Source: Treponema sp.
GTDB taxonomy: Bacteria > Spirochaetota > Spirochaetia > Treponematales > Breznakiellaceae
DNA: 64,000 nucleotides
Reading direction: 5' to 3'
Assembly: GCA_009782555.1 (NCBI GenBank)
Contig: WRIV01000010.1
Span: 33,903 to 97,902 of the forward strand
The position numbers and the translations under genes are program-made. Positions 1-9,087 of the stretch are shown here, in pieces (the stretch's first letter is position 1; every line of letters starts with the position of its first letter). The notes under the pieces are model-generated. The model did not search any database, was not told the DNA's origin, and worked only from the letters and a program-made list of their open reading frames with translations.

Positions 1-1
1 C

Positions 2-1042
2 AATGTCCTTTCCGATGCGGCCAACGATGAGGCGGCGGATGAATTTTACGGACCCCTCTGCGATCTGGCCCTGCGTTTTGTCTTGGAAAACTCATCCCTT
101 TTCCGCGATGACCCGGACATGATCAGCATCACCGTTATTGCCGTCAGGGGTTTGGGCAAGTACAATTACCATCCCGCGGCGGAAACCCTGTGGCAGACTT
201 TTATGCGTTTTTCCGACAGGGTTATCCGTTACGAAATTCTTGAGGTGCTGCCCTCCCTGGATACACAGCCTCTTACGGGAAGGATTAATGAATTTCTTGT
301 GGATCTAAACTTCCGGTACAGTTCCGGCCAGGGTGCCGATGCCCAGCTTCTTTCCACCCTCTTTGAGCTTTTAAAAAGAGCCGGGGACGATTCAAGCTAT
401 CCGGTTCTTTTTGCTTCCAGCCTTATCTATTCCGATGAAATTGAAAAGGAAGCGATCCGGGCCCTTTATGAGGTTGAAGGTGATTTTTACGCTTTTTGTA
501 TTTCGGTGATCCTTAATAATCCGCCGGCGGAAAAACTCCATGCCTTTAAGCTTGCCCTGGCCAAAGATGATTTTGCTGCGGATAAAAAGGGAATGCTGGC
601 GGAGGCGGCCCTGGAGGCAGCCCTGGCCCTGTTCAGTGACCGGAATGAGATCCGGGAACTTGCGGAATCATCGATACGGGTTATCAAAGAAACCGAATGG
701 ATTCGGGCCCTGCCCCATGTTCTTAAGTACTACAACCAAAGCTTTGCCGCCTATAGGGCAGATTCTTTGCGGATACAACCACTGTTAAACGCCGTTTTCT
801 GCCTGGGTTCCCTGAAAAGTGCCGAGGCGGCCAATCCTCTGGCTCTTCAACTGGGATTGTACAATTCCCGGGCCGGCACTTTGCGGATAGAAGATGTGGA
901 AGTGGTCCTGGCCTTGATAAATGCCCTGGGACATCTGGGCTACAAGGCATCCTATGATGTACTCCATAATGCCAGTATCCAGCCCTACCCGGACGAGATA
1001 AAAGATGCCGCTCGTAAAGCATTGACTGCCCTTCAATGGTAA
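2..1042 (+). CDS. HEAT-repeat-like protein, 5' end outside window
   Basis: The reading frame is open to the left edge of the window, so the N-terminus is missing. About 346 residues are visible. They are alpha-helical, with repeating Leu/Ala-rich helix pairs (for example around YNYHPAAETLW, VFCLGSLKSAEAAN and LINALGHLGYKASYDVL) that resemble HEAT/PBS-lyase repeats, which act as protein-binding scaffolds. No catalytic motif is seen. The stop overlaps the start of the next gene (ATGGTAA), so the two are probably translationally coupled. The role is unknown; the repeat assignment rests on pattern only. A TTG at 83 could serve as a start, but the sequence before it reads as continuous coding sequence, so I treat the gene as truncated by the window. 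Confidence 0.75.
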   Translation, partial: NVLSDAANDEAADEFYGPLCDLALRFVLENSSLFRDDPDMISITVIAVRGLGKYNYHPAAETLWQTFMRFSDRVIRYEILEVLPSLDTQPLTGRINEFLVDLNFRYSSGQGADAQLLSTLFELLKRAGDDSSYPVLFASSLIYSDEIEKEAIRALYEVEGDFYAFCISVILNNPPAEKLHAFKLALAKDDFAADKKGMLAEAALEAALALFSDRNEIRELAESSIRVIKETEWIRALPHVLKYYNQSFAAYRADSLRIQPLLNAVFCLGSLKSAEAANPLALQLGLYNSRAGTLRIEDVEVVLALINALGHLGYKASYDVLHNASIQPYPDEIKDAARKALTALQW

Positions 1043-2529
1043 TTTCTCCCCTTATTGTGGCGGCCCTTGCCGCCGTTCCCGCCGTGTATCTGCCGTCCAT
1101 TCGTCCGATTCTTCTTGCTGCGGCGGGCTTGCTCTTTTGTCTGCTGCTGGGAAACTTTTGCTTTTCCGTTTTTCGTCATAGATTGCCCGGTGCTTTTCGT
1201 TCGTTGAACCCCGCCATTATCCGGAACAGTCTTGCGGCGGCCCTGGGCATCATCATCGGCCTTTTCTCCGCTTCGGCGATACGGCCCTTTGCTCCCGGCC
1301 TTCCGGTGGAAACAATTCACGCCGTAAAGGGAGAGCTTCTGGATGATCCCCGGTCCTTTGTTGCCAACCCGGGGCATGGCCCGGAAGAAGAACGGGGCAT
1401 GGCTATGATGGAACTTAAGGAGACTTCTTCCGGCAATGCCGTTCGTACTTCTGCCCGGGGCAGGGCACTTGTATATTTTCCCTCCGGGACAATGCCCAGG
1501 GTGAGGAATTTTGGCAGGGGGGCGGAACTGTATGTGGAGGGCCGCTTTCTTTTGGATGATGCGGAGTTCGGCGGAGGTCCCCGGTTTCGGGCGGCGTCGG
1601 TTCATGTAGTAAGGGCCGCTCCGGCGCTGGAACAACTAAGGACCGCCGTACGGAGTGCAATATTGTCCAGGTTAAAATTAAAAACCTGGGGAGGACTGGC
1701 GGCGGCCCTGCTTCTTGGAACCCGGGAAAACCTGGAAGGCGGCCTGTCCCAATCATTCCGTGATGCGGGCCTTTCCCATATTCTGGCCCTTTCAGGGATG
1801 CACCTAGCTTTCCTTTCGGCTATGCTGGCCTTTGTCTTAAAAAAACCCCTGGGAAAAAAAGGCTCCGTCATAGCGGGCCTGGTGTTCATCATCTTTTATG
1901 TGTTTCTAGTAGGTCCTCAGCCGTCCCTGGTCCGGGCTGCGATCATGTATGCCCTGGGAAGCGGCATTGTCCTTTCCGGTACGCTGCGGCAGCCCCTGGC
2001 TTTGCTTGGTGCCGCCTTCCTAATTCAGATTATGTGGGATCCCCCATCGGCCCATAGCATTTCCTTCATCCTTTCCTATTTGGCCCTGGGGGGCATACTG
2101 GTATTGAGCGGCAGGATCGAAATTTTTCTTCGCGGGCGCCTTCCCTCTTCCCTTGCCGGCGGTATTGGAGCTTCCGCCGCTGCCTTCCTGGCAACCGCCC
2201 CGGCGGTAAGGGCTTTTTTCGGAGTCCTTCGTCCCATAGGACTTGTGGCCGGACTTGCGGCGGCGCCCCTTTCGGGGGGGTTCATGGCCCTCTCTCTTTT
2301 CTGGCTTTGCTTGTCTCCCCTTCCCTTTATCGGAATGATGCTTGAATACCTGCTTAGGGGTCTCCATATTCTGATGCAATGGAGCATTTCTTTTTTTGCC
2401 AGGTTCCCCGGTTTAAAGGCGGAGTTCCTTGTGGTTTGCATCGTTACTCCCCTTTTCATCACCGGTCTCCTGGTGCTGGCGGACCGGCAAAAACGGTACA
2501 GGAATGAACTCGCCCCTTTTGCTTCCTGA
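1036..2529 (+). CDS. comEC: ComEC/Rec2-type competence membrane channel, short form
   Basis: Polytopic membrane protein of 497 residues. Hydrophobic helices lie at the N-terminus and again from about residue 215 to the end. The ComEC core signature is clear: LLGTRENLEGGLSQSFRDAG followed by LSHILALSGMHLAFL, about residues 224-260. In competent bacteria ComEC moves single-stranded DNA across the inner membrane. This copy has the N-terminal DUF4131-like region and the channel domain but stops before the C-terminal metallo-beta-lactamase domain of full-length ComEC (usually about 700-800 residues). Its ATG overlaps the previous stop, and its 3' end overlaps rsmA by 26 nt. A comF gene lies 14 kb away; no dprA or type IV pilus gene is in view, so functional competence is not shown. 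Confidence 0.88.
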   Translation: MVISPLIVAALAAVPAVYLPSIRPILLAAAGLLFCLLLGNFCFSVFRHRLPGAFRSLNPAIIRNSLAAALGIIIGLFSASAIRPFAPGLPVETIHAVKGELLDDPRSFVANPGHGPEEERGMAMMELKETSSGNAVRTSARGRALVYFPSGTMPRVRNFGRGAELYVEGRFLLDDAEFGGGPRFRAASVHVVRAAPALEQLRTAVRSAILSRLKLKTWGGLAAALLLGTRENLEGGLSQSFRDAGLSHILALSGMHLAFLSAMLAFVLKKPLGKKGSVIAGLVFIIFYVFLVGPQPSLVRAAIMYALGSGIVLSGTLRQPLALLGAAFLIQIMWDPPSAHSISFILSYLALGGILVLSGRIEIFLRGRLPSSLAGGIGASAAAFLATAPAVRAFFGVLRPIGLVAGLAAAPLSGGFMALSLFWLCLSPLPFIGMMLEYLLRGLHILMQWSISFFARFPGLKAEFLVVCIVTPLFITGLLVLADRQKRYRNELAPFAS

Positions 2530-3421
2530 TTACAATTCCGGCCCGGCCCTGCGTTCCTGGCTGGAAGAACGGGGGCTTTCCATCCGGAAACAATGGGGTC
2601 AGAATTTTTTGATTAACCCTTCCGCCCGGCGGTCCCTAGTTGATGCGTTGGACGCAAAAGGGGAAGTTTGGGAAATTGGAAGCGGTCCCGGCTGCATGAC
2701 GGCGGAACTCCTTAACCGGGGTATGAGGGTAACGGCCTTTGAAATCGATCCGGGACTCTGTCCTATTCTGGAAGAACTCTTTGCCCCTTCCGGCAGGTTT
2801 ACCCTGATCCGGGGGGACGTGCTTAAAACCTGGAAAACGGCGCAAAGAGCTCCCTACCTTTTGGGAAATCTGCCCTATACCATCGCTGCCCTGTTTATGG
2901 GAAACCTTATTGAAGACCGCTGCTTTTTTACCCGCATGGTAGTGACGGTTCAAAAAGAGGTGGCCCTCCGCATGGCCGCCCCGCCGGGTTCAAAGGATTA
3001 TTCCTCTATTTCTGTGCTCTGTGCTTCCGCCTATACAATGAAGATCATTATGACCTTGAAGCCGCCTTCTTTTTACCCGGTTCCCCATGTGGATTCTGCG
3101 GCGGTTTGTTTTGAAAAACGCGCCGGTGCTCCATTTCCACCCCCTTTTTTTTATCCCCTGATCCGCGCCCTCTTTGCATCCCGCCGAAAAACAACGGCCA
3201 ACAATCTACAGAATTTTCTTGTCCATTCCGGTACACTAAAAGAAAAAACGGCTGCCGAACAGGCGGCGGCGGTATTAAAGGGATGCGGCATTTCGGGCAG
3301 GGAACGGGCGGAGAAACTCCCGCCGGAAACGTTTTTTGCCCTGGCCGCTGAACTGGAAAAATATGTTGGGACTGGGGATGACCATAAAAGAACGGATAGA
3401 AAAGATCAGGGAACGGATTGA
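2504..3421 (+). CDS. rsmA: 16S rRNA (adenine1518-N6/adenine1519-N6)-dimethyltransferase RsmA
   Basis: Cytoplasmic rRNA methyltransferase that dimethylates two adjacent adenines near the 3' end of 16S rRNA using S-adenosylmethionine. Family motifs are visible in order: the GQNFL start motif (about residue 32), the SAM-binding EIGSGPG (about 57-63) and the catalytic NLPY at 122-125. At 305 residues it has a normal length. I chose the ATG at 2504, 26 nt inside comEC, because residues after it match the family start; an upstream in-frame ATG would add a non-homologous stretch read from comEC in another frame. The 3' end overlaps the next gene by 44 nt, consistent with one operon. Confidence 0.93.
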   Translation: MNSPLLLPDYNSGPALRSWLEERGLSIRKQWGQNFLINPSARRSLVDALDAKGEVWEIGSGPGCMTAELLNRGMRVTAFEIDPGLCPILEELFAPSGRFTLIRGDVLKTWKTAQRAPYLLGNLPYTIAALFMGNLIEDRCFFTRMVVTVQKEVALRMAAPPGSKDYSSISVLCASAYTMKIIMTLKPPSFYPVPHVDSAAVCFEKRAGAPFPPPFFYPLIRALFASRRKTTANNLQNFLVHSGTLKEKTAAEQAAAVLKGCGISGRERAEKLPPETFFALAAELEKYVGTGDDHKRTDRKDQGTD

Positions 3422-4070
3422 AGGGGCCGCCATCCGTTCGGGGCGGAAGCCCGGTGAGATCCGTCTGATGGGGGTTTCCAAATTTCACGGGGCGGGAGAA
3501 ATAACGGAGGCAGTACAGGCCGGGCTCTTTCTCTTTGGCGAAAGCAGGGTCCAGGAGGCGGAGGGGAAATTTCCTCCCCTAAAGGAAACCTATCCGGCAC
3601 TGGAACTTCACCTAATTGGAAATCTTCAGCAGAATAAAGTTAAAAGAGCTATTTCTGTTTTTGACGGCATCCAGTCGGCGGACCGGGATGAATTGATTAG
3701 CGCCTTGGGAACTGCCGTCGGAAAAAACCGAACAGCCCTTACGGTACTGCTGGAACTGCATACCGGGGAAGATTCAAAGTCCGGCTATCCCAATGAAGAT
3801 TCCCTTTCCAGGGCTGTTGAGCTGATCTTGTCCTTTCCGGGCCTAAAGCTTTCCGGGTTAATGACCATGGCGCCCCTTACTCAGGATGAGGCGATGATCC
3901 GCCGGGCCTTTAAAAAACTCTATTCAGCCCAGGGCTTGTTACGGCGCCGTTTTCCTGAAATTGATTTTTCCTGTCTTTCCATGGGAATGTCAGGGGATTT
4001 TGAAACAGCCATTGAAGAAGGTTCCACTCTGGTAAGGGTGGGGACGGCGATCTTCGGAGAAGAAAAGTGA
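3378..4070 (+). CDS. YggS/PLPBP family pyridoxal-phosphate homeostasis protein
   Basis: Single-domain alanine-racemase-fold protein of 230 residues that binds pyridoxal 5'-phosphate. The family helps keep free PLP and amino-acid pools in balance and has no known enzymatic reaction. The PLP lysine is in LMGVSKFH (Lys35). Also visible are FGESRVQEA, the HLIGNLQQNK motif and the C-terminal LSMGMSGDFETAI with LVRVGTAIFG, all typical of YggS. The start at 3378 sits after a G-rich stretch; an ATG at 3363 is also possible. The gene overlaps rsmA upstream and shares a GTGA overlap with the next gene, so it is part of the rightward operon. Confidence 0.92.
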   Translation: MTIKERIEKIRERIEGAAIRSGRKPGEIRLMGVSKFHGAGEITEAVQAGLFLFGESRVQEAEGKFPPLKETYPALELHLIGNLQQNKVKRAISVFDGIQSADRDELISALGTAVGKNRTALTVLLELHTGEDSKSGYPNEDSLSRAVELILSFPGLKLSGLMTMAPLTQDEAMIRRAFKKLYSAQGLLRRRFPEIDFSCLSMGMSGDFETAIEEGSTLVRVGTAIFGEEK

Positions 4071-4564
4071 AATGGAGTTGTTGCTTATTACTGTTCCTCT
4101 CCGCGGGATTTTCGGGCTTTGCTCAACCGGCGAATTCTCCGGAAATGTTCCGTTTTAACGGCTTCCCAGGGATTTTCAATTTTTCCCCTTCCTTTGATTT
4201 ATTCCGGCCCCTTCCTATGGCACAGGGAGGGAATCAAATTGATCTAGAGAGCAGACAAAACCAGTCAATCTTTGCAGACGCACCCCAGTGGGCCAAAGAT
4301 CTCCGCCGGGGAGAAATCATTTTTTTTGGTTCCTTTCCATTTACGGTGTTCTTTACCAGAACCCTTATGGATATGATCCGCACTGCGGCCCACGATTGGG
4401 ACCGGCGCTATGCTCCCTGGCCATTTAAGTCTGCCGGAGCGGTTTTGATGAACAACAATGAACTTAGGGCGATGTTTGGTATTGCCATTTCCGCTTCCCT
4501 GGCGATCTCCATGGCGGATTATCTTTTGATCAAGAACAAACGAAAAGCCGCTTTAGAGGATTGA
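4067..4564 (+). CDS. Exported or membrane-anchored protein of unknown function
   Basis: A 165-residue protein I do not recognise. The start is GTG, overlapping the yggS stop (GTGA). The N-terminus is a clear signal peptide (Lys-Trp, hydrophobic core CCLLLFLSAGF, then GFAQ as a probable signal peptidase I site near residue 20). The mature part has two hydrophobic segments, around FFGSFPFTVFFTRTLMDM and near the C-terminus (AMFGIAISASLAISMADYLL), ending in a basic tail. This suggests an inner-membrane protein with a periplasmic portion. It is followed after 3 nt by a pseudouridine synthase gene and is co-oriented with it; the context does not indicate a role. Confidence 0.7.
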   Translation: MKWSCCLLLFLSAGFSGFAQPANSPEMFRFNGFPGIFNFSPSFDLFRPLPMAQGGNQIDLESRQNQSIFADAPQWAKDLRRGEIIFFGSFPFTVFFTRTLMDMIRTAAHDWDRRYAPWPFKSAGAVLMNNNELRAMFGIAISASLAISMADYLLIKNKRKAALED

Positions 4565-4567
4565 TTG

Positions 4568-5599
4568 ATGGAAAACTGCAGTTATTCGGGAACGGTGGAA
4601 GAACTCTCCGGCAATGTCAGGCTTGACTGTTATGCGGCGGAAACTCTGGGACTTCACCGGGCGCAGATAAAGTCCCGGCTTCTGGAAGCAAAGTTGAATG
4701 GCAGGGCCGTAAAACTTTCCCGTCCGGTAAAAACCGGAGACAGGATCGAGCTTTTCCTGCTCCCTAACGCCCCCGTTTACCTAAAACCGGAACCCATACC
4801 CCTCGATCTGATCTACGAGGATGATCATTGCACTGTGATCAACAAAGCCCAGGGCATGGTGGTACACCCCGGCGCGGGGAACCATACCGGTACTCTGGCC
4901 AACGCACTGCTTTGGCGGCGGTTGGGCCGGCAGACCGCCGGGCAGCGTGATTTGACAGACTCATTTAATGATGATGTATCAACGATGCACAGTTCCCCGG
5001 ATCATCGCAGCGGCATTGTTCACCGGCTGGACAAAGATACCTCCGGAGTGATTATTGCCGCATATGACAATGAAACCCTGGAGGCGCTTTCCGCCCAGTT
5101 CAGGGCAGGGACGGTGCGTAAACATTACCTTGCCATTGTTCAGGGAACACCAAAGGAAACAGAGGGCCGAATTTTTACCCGGCTGATCCGGGATCCCCGG
5201 GACCGGAAACGCTTTGCGGCGGTACCGGCAGAAAAGCGTTCCTCCAGTATTGTGTCTGCATCCACAGGCAAGGGAAAACTTGCCCTTACCAGATACCGGA
5301 TCCTTAAATCCTGGGAGAGCCATGCTTTGATCCTTCTTAAACCCAAAACAGGGCGGACCCACCAACTGCGGGTTCAGTTAAAGTACATCGGACATCCTAT
5401 CCTGGGGGATCCAATCTATAGTCCCCAATATGAACCGGGGCGGATCCTTGGGGCCAAGAACTTTCCCGGCGCTTCGTTAATGCTCCATGCTTCCAGTCTT
5501 GCCATTGTTCTTCCGGGAGAAAGGGAGCACCGCTGTTTTACGGCACCCCTGCCGGATCGTTTTAAAACGATCATCGCCGCTTTAAAACGCCGCCCATGA
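4568..5599 (+). CDS. RluD-like 23S rRNA pseudouridine synthase
   Basis: RluA-family pseudouridine synthase of 343 residues. An N-terminal S4 RNA-binding domain covers about residues 10-75 (VRLDCYAAETLGLHRAQIKSR, KLNGRAVK, VKTGDRIEL), followed by the catalytic domain with HRLDKDTSG at 152-160; Asp155 is the expected nucleophile. The C-terminal KPKTGRTHQLRVQLKYIGHP motif is also present. The S4 plus RluA architecture matches RluD/RluC-type enzymes that modify 23S rRNA; the exact target uridine cannot be read from sequence. A TTG at 4565 is a possible alternative start, but the ATG at 4568 is favoured. The stop overlaps the next gene by ATGA. Confidence 0.9.
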   Translation: MENCSYSGTVEELSGNVRLDCYAAETLGLHRAQIKSRLLEAKLNGRAVKLSRPVKTGDRIELFLLPNAPVYLKPEPIPLDLIYEDDHCTVINKAQGMVVHPGAGNHTGTLANALLWRRLGRQTAGQRDLTDSFNDDVSTMHSSPDHRSGIVHRLDKDTSGVIIAAYDNETLEALSAQFRAGTVRKHYLAIVQGTPKETEGRIFTRLIRDPRDRKRFAAVPAEKRSSSIVSASTGKGKLALTRYRILKSWESHALILLKPKTGRTHQLRVQLKYIGHPILGDPIYSPQYEPGRILGAKNFPGASLMLHASSLAIVLPGEREHRCFTAPLPDRFKTIIAALKRRP

Positions 5600-6330
5600 A
5601 TGAATTCTGGATCGCCCCGAAAATGGAACCGCGGATCATTGCCGAGACTTCTTCCTATCTTGTGCTTTACAAACCTCCCCGGATGCATACCGCACCCCTT
5701 CATTCAAAAAAAGAAAACACTCTTCTGGCCTGGACATCCCTGCGTTTTCCCGAAGTGTTGTATGCCGCAGATGTTTTGCCAATCAGGGGCCGCAAAGAAA
5801 TTGAGGGCGCCCTGATTCACCGGCTGGACTATGAAACCCAGGGATTAGTGCTGTGCGCCAGAACAGGAGAAGCACTACAGGCACTGTGGGATCAACAGAA
5901 AGAGGGGGGCATAATCAAGGAGTATGAGGCCGTCTCATTCAGCCGGGCAGAAACTCCGCCCGGTTTTCCGCCGCCGGTATCCGTGCCGGTTCAAAATGCA
6001 TCGACGGTAATCGAAAGTGCCTTCCGGCCTTTTGGAAAAGGAAGGAAGACGGTGCGTCCTCTTCTTTCGGGAAGTGTTCTTTACCAAACGGAAATTATTT
6101 CTTCCGCAGATAAAGAAGGAAAATATTTTTTCCGCCTCCGCATCCGTAAAGGTTTTCGCCATCAAATCCGCTGCCACCTTGCCTGGATTGGTCGGCCCCT
6201 GCTTAATGATTCACTCTATGGAAACATGGAATGTGTTAATCCGCCGCCGGCGGAATTTTTGGCCCTTAGGGCTTTTTCCATTGCCTTTAGCGATCCCGGC
6301 ACCGGGAAGCCCGTCCGCGTGGATATTTAA
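5596..6330 (+). CDS. Second RluA-family pseudouridine synthase, without S4 domain
   Basis: A 244-residue RluA-type pseudouridine synthase. The catalytic motif is HRLDYETQG at 75-83 with Asp78 as the likely nucleophile, and the RNA-handling motif FRLRIRKGFRHQIRCHLAWIG is near the C-terminus. There is no S4 domain, which resembles the short RluA/TruC-like branch. It starts at an ATGA overlap with the rluD-like gene, so the two synthases form a translationally coupled pair. Its TAA stop lies in TTAA at 6327-6330, a palindrome that also supplies the stop of the convergent aminotransferase gene. Substrate RNA is unknown. Confidence 0.87.
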   Translation: MNEFWIAPKMEPRIIAETSSYLVLYKPPRMHTAPLHSKKENTLLAWTSLRFPEVLYAADVLPIRGRKEIEGALIHRLDYETQGLVLCARTGEALQALWDQQKEGGIIKEYEAVSFSRAETPPGFPPPVSVPVQNASTVIESAFRPFGKGRKTVRPLLSGSVLYQTEIISSADKEGKYFFRLRIRKGFRHQIRCHLAWIGRPLLNDSLYGNMECVNPPPAEFLALRAFSIAFSDPGTGKPVRVDI

Positions 6331-7556
6331 TTAAAGGCTCTTAACACCGTTTCAATAACCCGGTCTATCTGCGTTTCTGTCATGCCGGGCCAGATGGGAA
6401 GTGAAACGGTTTCCCTAAAACGCTGGTATGACTGAGGAAGGTCTTCTGGTTTTAAGCTGTAACGATCACGGTAGTAGGGCATAAGGTGAAGAGGAATAAA
6501 GTGGACCGAGGTTCCTATTCCCTGGCTGCGGAGAGATTCGATAAAAGCATCTCTCCGTTCCGGTTCTTTTAACCGGATGGCATACAGATGCCTGGCGCCG
6601 CCTGGGGGTGGAATGATCAGTGCCCCTTCATTCTTAAATGCCCTGTCGTAACGTTCTGCGATTATTTGCCGCTGTGTCAGCAATTCCAGGGCCCGGCGGA
6701 GCTGAACCCTGCCCACAGCGGCCAACAGGTCGGGAAGATTGTACTTGAATCCCGGTGCCACTACTTCGTAGTACCAGGAAGCGGCGGTATCGGTGTAACG
6801 GTTCCAGACGGATCGATCTATGCCGTGGCTCCGCATTACTTCAATGCGCCGGACCATATCTTCCCGCCCGGTAACCACCATACCTCCCTCTCCGGTGGTA
6901 ATTGTTTTGGTTGCATAAAACGAAAAAACCCCAATATCACTGCACATACCCGCCAGGTTTGCCTGGAGTATCTGTTTGTCCCTGTTATCCTCGATTATCC
7001 GGGCGGGAAAGGCATGGGCGGAATCTTCCACCACCGCCAGGCCGTATCGTTGAGCAATGCTGTTTATGGCCGGCATATTGCAGGGAACCCCCCCGATATG
7101 AACGGCAATGATTGCTTTTGGTTTGCCGGCGGCTTTTTCGCCGTCCTTTGTTTTTCTGAGCCGGAGTACCGCCTTTTCCAGTTCTTCCGGGTCCATGTTG
7201 TATGAATCCGGAGCAATGTCCACAAAGATCGCCTCTGCTCCCAGATAACGAACGATCTCTGCGGTGGCGGTAAAAGTGTAGGACGGAAGGAGTACCGCAT
7301 CTTCCGGTCCGGTTCCCAATGCTTCCAGCGCCAGGTGTAGGCCGGAGGTGGCGGAATTCACCGCCAGGCAGAACAAATTGTGATGGGGCGGTGCTGGAAT
7401 CGTTTTACCGTTTTCCCGGAGAAGAAAATCACGGAATTCTTCTTCAAAGGCCAGGGTTTCTTTTCCGGTAGTAAGCCACCCCGATCTAAGGACCCGAAGC
7501 ACGGCTTCTTCTTCTTCTTTGCCGATAAAAGGACGGTGAAAGGGAATAATTTCCAT
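6327..7556 (-). CDS. DegT/DnrJ/EryC1/StrS-family sugar aminotransferase
   Basis: PLP-dependent aminotransferase of 409 residues, of the family that aminates keto-sugar nucleotides. Visible motifs: GWLTTGKET near the N-terminus, VVEDSAHAF with the PLP-ring Asp178, and FYATKTITTGEGG with the Schiff-base Lys217. The C-terminal KYNLPDLLAAVG motif also fits. It follows the CapD-like gene without spacing (the upstream stop ends at 7557) and is last in a three-gene unit with a NusG paralogue. A dehydratase plus this aminotransferase would produce an amino-deoxy sugar nucleotide; this coupling is inferred. The stop codon shares TTAA (6327-6330) with the convergent gene. Confidence 0.9.
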   Translation of the reverse strand: MEIIPFHRPFIGKEEEEAVLRVLRSGWLTTGKETLAFEEEFRDFLLRENGKTIPAPPHHNLFCLAVNSATSGLHLALEALGTGPEDAVLLPSYTFTATAEIVRYLGAEAIFVDIAPDSYNMDPEELEKAVLRLRKTKDGEKAAGKPKAIIAVHIGGVPCNMPAINSIAQRYGLAVVEDSAHAFPARIIEDNRDKQILQANLAGMCSDIGVFSFYATKTITTGEGGMVVTGREDMVRRIEVMRSHGIDRSVWNRYTDTAASWYYEVVAPGFKYNLPDLLAAVGRVQLRRALELLTQRQIIAERYDRAFKNEGALIIPPPGGARHLYAIRLKEPERRDAFIESLRSQGIGTSVHFIPLHLMPYYRDRYSLKPEDLPQSYQRFRETVSLPIWPGMTETQIDRVIETVLRAFN

Positions 7557-9074
7557 TTAAAAAACAGCGGCGGGGATTTTTATGCTTTGGCAATACTGAT
7601 CATCACGCCGGCGGATCCTCCCAAAACTCGGAATCGCTTCCTGCAGCAGTTCATTGAGCAGAGTGTTATTCCGGAATTTTTCTTTTTGTGCGGAATCAAA
7701 ACGGACGATGGGGCAGATCTGTTCAATAAGGCCTTCCACATCAATTTTGTTTTTATATCCCGTAAGGCGGCTCTGTACTTTTAGAATCCGGCTGTATTCG
7801 GTAGGGGCCGGCTCTTCATCATCCGCCAATAGCTGTTCATCCAGCCGCTCGCCGGGCCGGGTGCCTGTGTATTCAATCCTGATGTCCTTATCCGGCTCAA
7901 AGCCGTAGAAACGGATCATCTGTTCCGCCAGGTCCCGGATTAGCACCGGCTCCCCCATATCCAAAAGATAAAGGCTGCCGTTATCGCCAACCCCTCCGGC
8001 CTTGAGTACCAGAGAACAGGCTTCGGGGATGGTCATGAACCAGCGTTTCATGTTCGGGTGGGTTACCGTAACCGGACCGCCCTTTTCAATCTGGTTCTGG
8101 AAGAGGAGCATGATCGACCCCCGGGAACCCAGCACATTGCCGAACCGGACCGCCAGAAAACCGCTTTCCGGACTGGCGGCGGAGAGGACCAGTTTTTCGC
8201 AGAGGTACTTGGAAGCTCCGTAGACCGAAACAGGATCCACGGCCTTGTCGGTGGTAATGTGGACAAAGCGTTTTACTCCGGCGGCCTTGGCGGCGTCGAT
8301 AAGATTTTTGGTGCCAAAGAGGTTGTTTTCGATGGCCGCCACGGGGTTTTCTTCCATCATGGGTACATGCTTGTAGGCTGCGGTGTGGAAGATCACGTCC
8401 GCCTTTAGCCGGTTTAGAATGTGGAACATATAATCCCGGTCCTTCAGGTCTCCAATGACCGGTACAATGGTGGCCTTTTCGCCCACTCCTTCTTCCTGAA
8501 GAATCCGCAGTTCCCGGTCGATTAGGTAGATGGAGTTTTCTCCATGCCCCAGGAGATAAAGCCGGGAAGCACCGCCGGACAGGAGCTGCCGGCAAAGTTC
8601 GCTTCCGATAGAACCTCCTGCGCCGGTTACCAGGACTCGTTTTCCCCTAAGGTAGGCTAAACTTTCTTTTAGGTTGATGACCGCCGGAGTCCGGCCTAAC
8701 AGGTCCTGAGGATCGATGGACCTGGTCTGGATCAGGTGGGCGTCTCCATCGATGATCTGGGAAATAGCCGGCAGGATGCGGATCCGCCGGAAACCGGCTT
8801 TTTTAAGGATACCGTACAGTTCGCTTAAATATTCCCGGGATGCGCTGGGGATGGCGATGATCGCCTCGTCGGCGCTTTTCATCCGCAAAAGCTTTGCCAC
8901 ATCCCGGATGGGGCCCAATACGGGGATTCCGTCGATTTTGGTTCCGATTTTTACCGGATCATCATCCAGAAAAGCCACCACCGTTCCCAGGATGGTCTTG
9001 GCCCTGATTTCCTTAGCCAGGGTTTTGCCTGCAAATCCGGCGCCAATTATGTAAAGCCGGGCCCGTTTTTTCAT
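7557..9074 (-). CDS. CapD-like nucleotide-sugar 4,6-dehydratase/epimerase, soluble form
   Basis: A 505-residue protein with two Rossmann regions. The N-terminal one (YIIGAGFAGKTLAKE, residues 8-22) matches the CoA-binding-like domain of FlaA1/CapD/PglF proteins. The second is an extended short-chain dehydrogenase domain with GAGGSIG at 151-157, TTDKA at 274-278 and YGASK with Tyr285 and Lys289. Membrane CapD homologues carry four N-terminal helices and often have Met in place of the Tyr; here the helices are absent and Tyr is kept. Likely reaction: C4,6-dehydration (with or without epimerisation) of a UDP- or other NDP-sugar. It lies between the NusG paralogue (13 nt gap) and the aminotransferase (no gap). 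Confidence 0.87.
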   Translation of the reverse strand: MKKRARLYIIGAGFAGKTLAKEIRAKTILGTVVAFLDDDPVKIGTKIDGIPVLGPIRDVAKLLRMKSADEAIIAIPSASREYLSELYGILKKAGFRRIRILPAISQIIDGDAHLIQTRSIDPQDLLGRTPAVINLKESLAYLRGKRVLVTGAGGSIGSELCRQLLSGGASRLYLLGHGENSIYLIDRELRILQEEGVGEKATIVPVIGDLKDRDYMFHILNRLKADVIFHTAAYKHVPMMEENPVAAIENNLFGTKNLIDAAKAAGVKRFVHITTDKAVDPVSVYGASKYLCEKLVLSAASPESGFLAVRFGNVLGSRGSIMLLFQNQIEKGGPVTVTHPNMKRWFMTIPEACSLVLKAGGVGDNGSLYLLDMGEPVLIRDLAEQMIRFYGFEPDKDIRIEYTGTRPGERLDEQLLADDEEPAPTEYSRILKVQSRLTGYKNKIDVEGLIEQICPIVRFDSAQKEKFRNNTLLNELLQEAIPSFGRIRRRDDQYCQSIKIPAAVF

Positions 9075-9087
9075 ATCCCCTCCATTG

